Source: Branchiostoma floridae (Eukaryota; Chordata; Leptocardii; Amphioxiformes; Branchiostomatidae). From it: a DNA stretch of 64,000 nt. Numbering within the stretch: the first letter of the stretch is position 1; each line of letters begins with the position of its first letter. The position numbers were made by a program, and so were the translations under genes. Positions 58,108 through 64,000 of the stretch are shown piece after piece. Under the pieces are notes generated by a model, which saw nothing but the letters and a program-made list of their open reading frames with translations, had not been told where the DNA came from and ran no database searches. Location of the stretch: positions 21,666,297 through 21,730,296 of the forward strand of contig NC_049988.1 of assembly GCF_000003815.2 (NCBI RefSeq), written 5' to 3'.

Positions 58108-59282
58108 GAAACATCTGAACTGACCACCACTGTTAACGCCTTGAAGCGTGACCAAGGCAACATGACCACCACTGTTGACGCCTTGAAGCGCAACCAAGAC
58201 GATATGCGCCAACTGTCCACCGCTGTTGACGCCTTGAAGCGCAACCAAGACGACATACGCCGACTGTCCACCACTGTTAACGCCTTGAAGCGTGACCAAG
58301 GCAACATGACCACCACTGTTGACGCCTTGAAGCGCGACCAAGACGACATGCGCCAAATGTCCACCGCTGTTGACGCCTTGAAGCGCGACCAAGACGGCAG
58401 GCGCCAACTTTCCACCGCTGTTGACGCCTTGAAGCGCGACCAAGACGACATGCGCCAACTGTCCACCGCTGTTGACGCTTTGAATCGCAACCAAGACGAC
58501 ATACGCCGACTGTCCACCGCCGTTGACGCCTTGAAGCGCAACCAAGACGACATACGCCGACTGTCCACCGCCGTTGACGCCTGAAGCGCAACCAAGACGA
58601 CATACGCCGACTGTCCACCACTGTTACGCCTTGAAGCGTGACCAAGGCAACATGACCACCACTGTTGATGCCTTAAAGCGCGACCAAGACGACATGCGCC
58701 AACTGTCCACCGCTGTTGACGCCTTGAAGCGCAACCAAGACGACATACGCCGACTGTCCACCGCTGTTGACGCCTTGAAGCGCAACCAAGACGACATACG
58801 CCAACTGTCCGCCACTGTTGAGGGCTTGAAGCGTGACCAAGACGACATACGCCAACTGTCCGCCACTGTTGAGGCCTTGAAGCGCGACCAAGACGGCAGG
58901 CGCAAACTGTCCACCACTGTTGACGCCTTGAAATGTGACCAAGACGACATGCGCCAGCTGTCCGCCACTGTTGACGCCCTGAAGCGTGACCAAGACGACA
59001 TGCGCCAACTGTCCACCACTGTTGATGCCATGAAGCGTGACCAAGACGATATGTCCGCCACTGTTGACACCCTGAAGCGTGACCAAGACGACATGCGCCA
59101 ACTGTCTGCCACTGTTGACGCCTTGAAGCGCAACCAAGACGACATGCGCCAACTGTCCACCACTGTTGACGCCTTGAAGCGCGACCAAGACCACATATCC
59201 ACCACTGTTGACGCCTTGAAGCGCGACCTGGACAGCGAGCGCAGCCGAGTTACCGCCTTGGAGCAGCGTCGTCAAGAAAAAC
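58108..59282 (+). repeat. CTL-I stalk repeats (about 23 units)
   Basis: The longest stalk of the cluster. The three-unit block KRDQGNMT, KR(N/D)QDDMRQ, KRNQDDIRRLS recurs near 58141, 58288 and 58635, showing block duplication. The two frame-breaking deletions lie between the second and third blocks. Confidence 0.88.
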
Positions 59283-61266
59283 GTAAGACGCCAGTCATTT
59301 TCGGTTTTAGTTGTTTTGTGTACTATTTGTGATGGTGTACGAAACAACATCATTAGTAAAAACAGGATTTTTACAATCATTAGAGTAAAACAGATACTTT
59401 TATATGTATGCATACAAATTGTCAATGTTGAGAATAGAGTTTTACGGACTCGTATCACTCGTTTTTCAGCATCTTGTCCTGAAGGTTACGCAGTGTTCCG
59501 TGGAATCTGCTACAAGTTCTTCGTCACACGTAAGACCTTCAGTGATGCGGCCGCGGCTTGTGGTGAAGACGGCGGCACCCTCGCCATGCCCCGAGACGCT
59601 GACACCAACGCCTTCCTGATCTCCTTGTACAAGTCCATGAGCGACACGGGTCTCTTCTGGTTCGGCCTGCACGATCAGCGCGAAGAGGGAAAGTTTGAGT
59701 GGGTGGATGGTTCTGCACTTGGGAAGTACAGCTCCTGGGGTCCAGGAGAACCAAACAACCATGGGGGCAACCAAGATTGCGTTGGTTACTCCGCATACTG
59801 GAAAGACAAGTGGGACGACTACCGATGCGGCGCGACGTTTCCCTTCATCTGCCAGGCTGTTTCTAGTAGGCTTATAACCAGGTACTTTTTATAACCGTAA
59901 AATTCCTGACACCTTTCTGTCTAGTGACCATGCCACAGCTTCTGTACCCATTACACGGAGTGCATAAGACCATCATAACCTCCATGAAATATTAATTATA
60001 CAGATATCAAACATGCAAATGAGGGACTGATTTGCATAATTCAAACAAAATTGCAAACTGTTTAATGATAAGTGATGGGAATTTTATAGTTGTGACATGT
60101 GTAAGTTAGTTGAAGATAGACATACCGTGCATAACTTAACTTCATGGAGGTACTCTAGTTAGTGTTGCTATTGTTATTGTCACAGATCACTCCACATCTC
60201 ACCCTGCTAATGTTGCTTTTTTTTTTCAGGACGTCCGTAGGTGACAGGCGGAACTCTCGGCACCACTGTCCAGCGGCTCTCCGACCATCCGCAGTAAAAC
60301 TATCCAGCAAAACGTGAAACCTGGAATTATAACAACAGAGAAAATCAGCACGTGGTTCTCTGAACCTGTATAAAATTCAAGTAGAAAAACTAAAAAAAAG
60401 ATAGTGAATGTGCACCAAAGCAATGGATCACTTATTGTACATTTGTAGATGGACCTTTAGTTGTTATATATATATATAAAGAAGTTACATATATGTTTTT
60501 GCATTAGCCAGGAGTTCATTCACATGAAGAACGCTCTGGAAAGGAAAAGCTCCTGGTTTGACCGCAGCAAGTGTGTTGCCTGTTTTTTGCGCGTTCCCTA
60601 CAAAATAAACAGACAGGACAAACTAAATGTAAGCACAACTTCACTGAGAATGATAATACGTAACCTCACTGATTCACAATAGGCAAACTTACTTTTGTTA
60701 TAGTAAACGGACGAAAAAAGCAACATGGCAGAAATGGCCGCTGGTATTTATTAATGAAGGTTCCTTTGTAACAAGCTGAACCAAGTTATAGAGATTTCAG
60801 CACCTTTGTTTTTCTGAACACGTTTAAGAGTTTTTCGAGTCGAAAACTAACAGAAGAAATAGTGAATGGGCACCAAAGCAATGGATCATGTACAGTGCTA
60901 GACACACTATAGTTTTCATACAGAAAAAATGTACATTTTGCAAGATATGCACTCAGCCATTGTTAGACATACTCCTAGTTTGGAGAGACAGGACAAACAA
61001 AATGTTAGCACAGCTTCACTATAAGTCTAATAGTAATAATAAGAAACCTCATTGTTTTCACAATAGACAGACTTTTGCTGTTGTAAAAGGATGAAAAAAG
61101 CACAATGCCAGATTGCTGGTATTTATTGAGGGAATTTCCTTTGTAACAAGCATGAACCAAGTTATAGAGATTTTTTTGCTGTTCTTCAAAGTTAGTAGAC
61201 TGTGCTCATTTGAGCCTGGGCCACTGAAGAAGCAATATTGGTGAAACCGGTCTGTGTAAAAGACTG

Positions 61267-61272
61267 AATAAA
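61267..61272 (+). terminator. CTL-I polyadenylation signal
   Basis: AATAAA in the shared context. The CTL-I 3' UTR upstream of it carries a partial second copy of its own 5' half (about 60798-61000). Confidence 0.7.
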
Positions 61273-62061
61273 AGTTGCAAACGGGAATTCTGCGGCTCCG
61301 GCTGTCTTACTGCGTGTGACTGCGATGAGAAAGATGTCGGTTAGCGTGAGGATCAGTTCTCTCCCTAGTTATCCAACCTTTGGATACTGCTTTGTGCTGA
61401 TGTGTTTGTAGTTGAGCTGAATGTGACTTACGTTAGTAGATTTGCATGGCTATATCATAGTACAGGACATGTTGTACCCAAAACTATGTTGCATTCGAGC
61501 GGCCTTTTCTTTACAAACGCGCCCGGGCAGAGTTTAGTCTAGTCCTGCTTGACAAGAACAGATTCTTCCTTCTTGTTCTTCCATTGGAAGATTGGCAGCT
61601 TTGCGCCAGAAGATGTCATAACAAAAATACGGCAATTCTAGCCGATCAAACGGCTCTTCCTGGCACCCAAGGTTATATTGCACCGTTTCGTAATCCACTC
61701 ACTTGACAGCAAATTAAAAGTATAAATAGATAAACAAAGAAAATACTGTTGCATATCTTTAAAGAAATATTATTTTAAAATCTTTAAAAGGCCTTCTGTC
61801 GCTCTCTGTTACCTTGTACAATATTTTATGTTTCTACTTCGACCTCCCAGCCCCAAAGGTTACCCCTTCTTTTCCTAGAAAATTAGTCTGCCTCTTGCAG
61901 AAAAACAAAATGTCATCTTCAGCACGTCATACCGCGCCATCCCTCCAAATATGGGCAAAGATATCGTCACTTCTTCAGACTTATCATGGCACTAGTGTCC
62001 ATATTCATGCACTTTGACGTTGGCTGCTGTACTGTTCGCCTGTTGTCTGTACAGTACGGTC
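61273..62061. other. CTL-I to CTL-J spacer
   Basis: Homologous to the A-B spacer, without the LINE. It contains one conserved upstream block (about 61864-61960). No gene is supported. Confidence 0.65.
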
Positions 62062-63912
62062 ATGTACGAGCAAGCAGAGTCGGTCCGGTCCCCCTTCTCG
62101 CGCCCTGACAGCGGCCAAACCAGCGGGCCGCCGCCCCAACCCCCTTCTGTCCAACAAGGTGGTTCCCGCGGGCGTGTCCGCCATGGCAACGGCGCATCTG
62201 ACAAGTCGCAAGATAAGCTAGAAGAGCACAAATCGTCTTTACACACGTACGAAGAAGCCGAGGCGGTGAAACGTTGTGCCACGTGCACGTCTGCAGGTAG
62301 CCGTCGGTTTTGTTACTTGCCTTTTTTCAGTGATACATTTATCCTACCATTTTGACAATTAGAAAACATAATTTCATGTACAGATGGCGCATAATCACTC
62401 ACATTACTTATTTTACCAGTGTAAAACTGAGGCAGATATGTATTTCTCATAGACCGCACATATCCGGGGGGAGCAAGCGGCAGCCGTGCTCGTTGTAGCT
62501 TCATCCGTTCCCGCCTTGGCTACATGGCCGCCGGTATTGCCGTACTGCTTAGCCTGCTTGCTGTGGGATTTGTTCCGCTGACTGTCATGAATAAAGAGGT
62601 AAACGCTCTTGTACCACCAAACTGTTTTCAAATTTCTTTGATTATGCTGTGTCTTTTATTCTTGTTTAGAAATTACCGAGATGGAACATGTTTTTTTTCC
62701 TTTGATTTTTCTGCTTATGTATGATTATTTGACTTTTGTCTTTAGGAAATAACTCAACTGTCCACCACTGTTGACACCTTAAAGCGAGACCTGGACAAGG
62801 AGCGCAACCGAACCGCTGCCTTGGAGCAGCGTCTTCACAGGATGAGTAAGACGCTGCGTTAGTTGCTATTTGCACTATTTGTGATGGTCTACTTGCCAAC
62901 ATCATTAGAAAGGAAGGGTAAAAGTTGGGACACTGACTATCATTATTCCATTGCACGATATCATTTCCTATATCAATAGAGCTACACTGACTTTCACTTA
63001 CAAGTTTCACTTACAGTTATGCTGGAATGAAATAAAGCTTCAGCACCTAATGGAGAGTATTCTAAGGAAGCAAATTTAATGCATTGGAATTGCTGCTTGT
63101 TCTCCCTATTACATTACCAAAGTCTGTTGTTGACTCAATTTGTTCCAGTATCTTGTCCTAAAGGTTACACAGTGTTCCGTCGAATCTGCTACAAGGCCTT
63201 CGACACAAAGAAGACCTTCAACGGAGCGGCCGCGGCCTGTGGTGAAGACGGCGGCACCCTCGCCATGCCCCGAGACGCTGAGACCAACGCCTTCCTGATC
63301 TCCTTGTACAAGTCCGTGAGCGACAGGGTGAGCTTCTGGTTCGGCCTGCACGATCGGCGCGAAGAGGGAAGCTTTCAGTGGGTGGATGGTTCTGCGCTTG
63401 GGACGTACAACTCTTGGGGTGGGGGACAACCGAACAACGCGTGGGGCGACCAAGATTGCGTTTGTTACTCCCCCTTATACAAAGACAAGTGGGGCGACAC
63501 CGCATGCGACCTGGAGGTGCGCTTCATCTGCCAGGCTGTCCCGGGTACTTTTTATAACCATACCATTTCCCGAAACCTTTCTGTCTAGTGAACACGCCAC
63601 AGCTTATCCATTATACGGAATGCATTAAACCATCATAACCTCCATGAAATATTCATATACAGATATCACACATGCAAATGAGGGAATGATTTGTATGATT
63701 CAAACAAAATTGCAAAATCGTTTAATGATAAATTATGGGCATCTTATAGTTGTGACATGTCTAAGTAAGTTGAAGTTGCAAATTCCACGCATAAATCAAT
63801 TTCATGAAGGTATGAGGTCGCCGAACTCTAGTTAATATTTGCATTGTTATAAGTACATAACTCCACATCTCATCCCTGCCATTTTTGTTCATGTTTTCCA
63901 GGACGTCCGTAG
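62062..63912 (+). CDS. CTL-J: type II C-type lectin with a minimal one-unit stalk
   Basis: Exons: 62062-62296 tail, 62453-62598 TM, 62746-62845 stalk, 63149-63544 CTLD, 63902-63912 end (GRP, TAG). The CDS is 888 nt, 295 aa. The tail is of the CTL-A/B type, but the KRYATYTSA segment reads KRCATCTSA: both tyrosines are cysteines. The stalk is only 33 residues: EITQLS, one unit and the cap LDKERNRTAALEQ. The CTLD has QPN, WGD in place of WND and an extra cysteine (CVCY). The polyadenylation signal would lie beyond the right edge. The gene looks intact. Confidence 0.86.
62746..62845 (+). repeat. CTL-J stalk (single repeat unit)
   Basis: One unit (TTVDTLKRDLDKE) between the fixed entry EITQLS and the fixed cap, the smallest form of this exon in the window. 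Confidence 0.85.
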
Positions 63913-64000
63913 GTGACAGGCGGAACTCTCACCGCCACTGTACAGCGGCTCTCCGACCATCCGCCGTAAAACTGACCAGCAAAACGTGGAACCTGGAATG

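Larger units (their letters stand above)
54959..60240 (+). pseudogene. CTL-I: type II C-type lectin, longest stalk, two single-base deletions
   Basis: Exons: 54959-54998 start, 55634-55714, 55815-55907, 56001-56084 and 56192-56284 tail cassettes, 57821-57966 TM, 58108-59282 stalk, 59470-59865 CTLD, 60230-60240 end. The stalk has about 23 units but is broken: GCCTTGAAG reads GCCTGAAG at about 58579-58586 (stop TGA at 58582) and GTTGACGCC reads GTTACGCC near 58624. Restoring two bases would give an in-phase exon and about 706 aa. Cassettes carry NPVY, DPMY, NPMY and NALY; the first and third are shortened. The CTLD is intact (EPN, WDD, six cysteines). Its donor is changed from CCAG|GT to TCTA|GTAGGC. 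The gene is either a young pseudogene or an assembly error in a repeat. Its intron before the TM exon contains a 696-bp MITE. Confidence 0.75.

Overview
The window is eukaryotic genomic DNA, most consistent with an invertebrate chordate such as a lancelet (Branchiostoma). That assignment is inferred from the large C-type lectin family, spliced genes with AATAAA polyadenylation signals, a THAP-domain transposase, a truncated LINE and several miniature inverted-repeat elements. No prokaryotic features, rRNA or tRNA genes, or CRISPR arrays were seen. A 100-base N gap lies at 52351-52450.

Layout. Positions 1-3260 hold two convergent transposon-type genes: a partial Ulp1-like (C48) protease on + and a THAP/DDE transposase on -. 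From about 3260 to the right edge is a head-to-tail array of ten paralogous + strand genes, called here CTL-A to CTL-J (A 4561, B 9793, C 13089, D 20403, E 27055, F 33367, G 41490, H 47638, I 54959, J 62062). Each has the same plan: cytoplasmic-tail exon(s), a 143-146 nt transmembrane exon, one exon of 14/17-residue coiled-coil stalk repeats, one C-type lectin domain (CTLD) exon of 384-411 nt, and a last exon that adds only G-R-P before the stop and then carries the 3' UTR. Intron phases are the same in every gene (tail cassettes 1-1, TM 1-0, stalk 0-1, CTLD 1-1), and total coding lengths close in frame in seven genes. The predicted products are type II membrane proteins with an inside N-terminus, a stalk and a terminal lectin head.

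The paralogs differ mainly in three places. Tails: A, B and J have a long MYEQAE-type first exon. C, D, E, F, G and I have a 40-nt MPGGQQ-type first exon (only its end survives in C) followed by 1 to 4 symmetric cassette exons with N-x-x-Y/NPxY tyrosines. H is a hybrid of the two. Stalks: about 1 repeat in J to about 23 in I. Lectin heads: the calcium/sugar tripeptide is EPN, QPD, QPN, EPD or EPT.

Some copies are damaged or rearranged. B has lost its stalk splice donor, C has lost its start exon, and I has two single-base deletions in the stalk. F carries an 11-copy minisatellite that multiplies the CTLD splice donor, followed by a fragment of a second CTLD. G is chimeric in its tail region. 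Intergenic DNA is itself duplicated: conserved upstream blocks, TG-rich arrays, inverted octamer pairs, and insertions with clear target-site duplications. The picture is an actively rearranging lectin-receptor cluster. The interval 51040-53860, which includes the gap, is the only sizeable stretch inside the cluster without recognisable cluster sequence.
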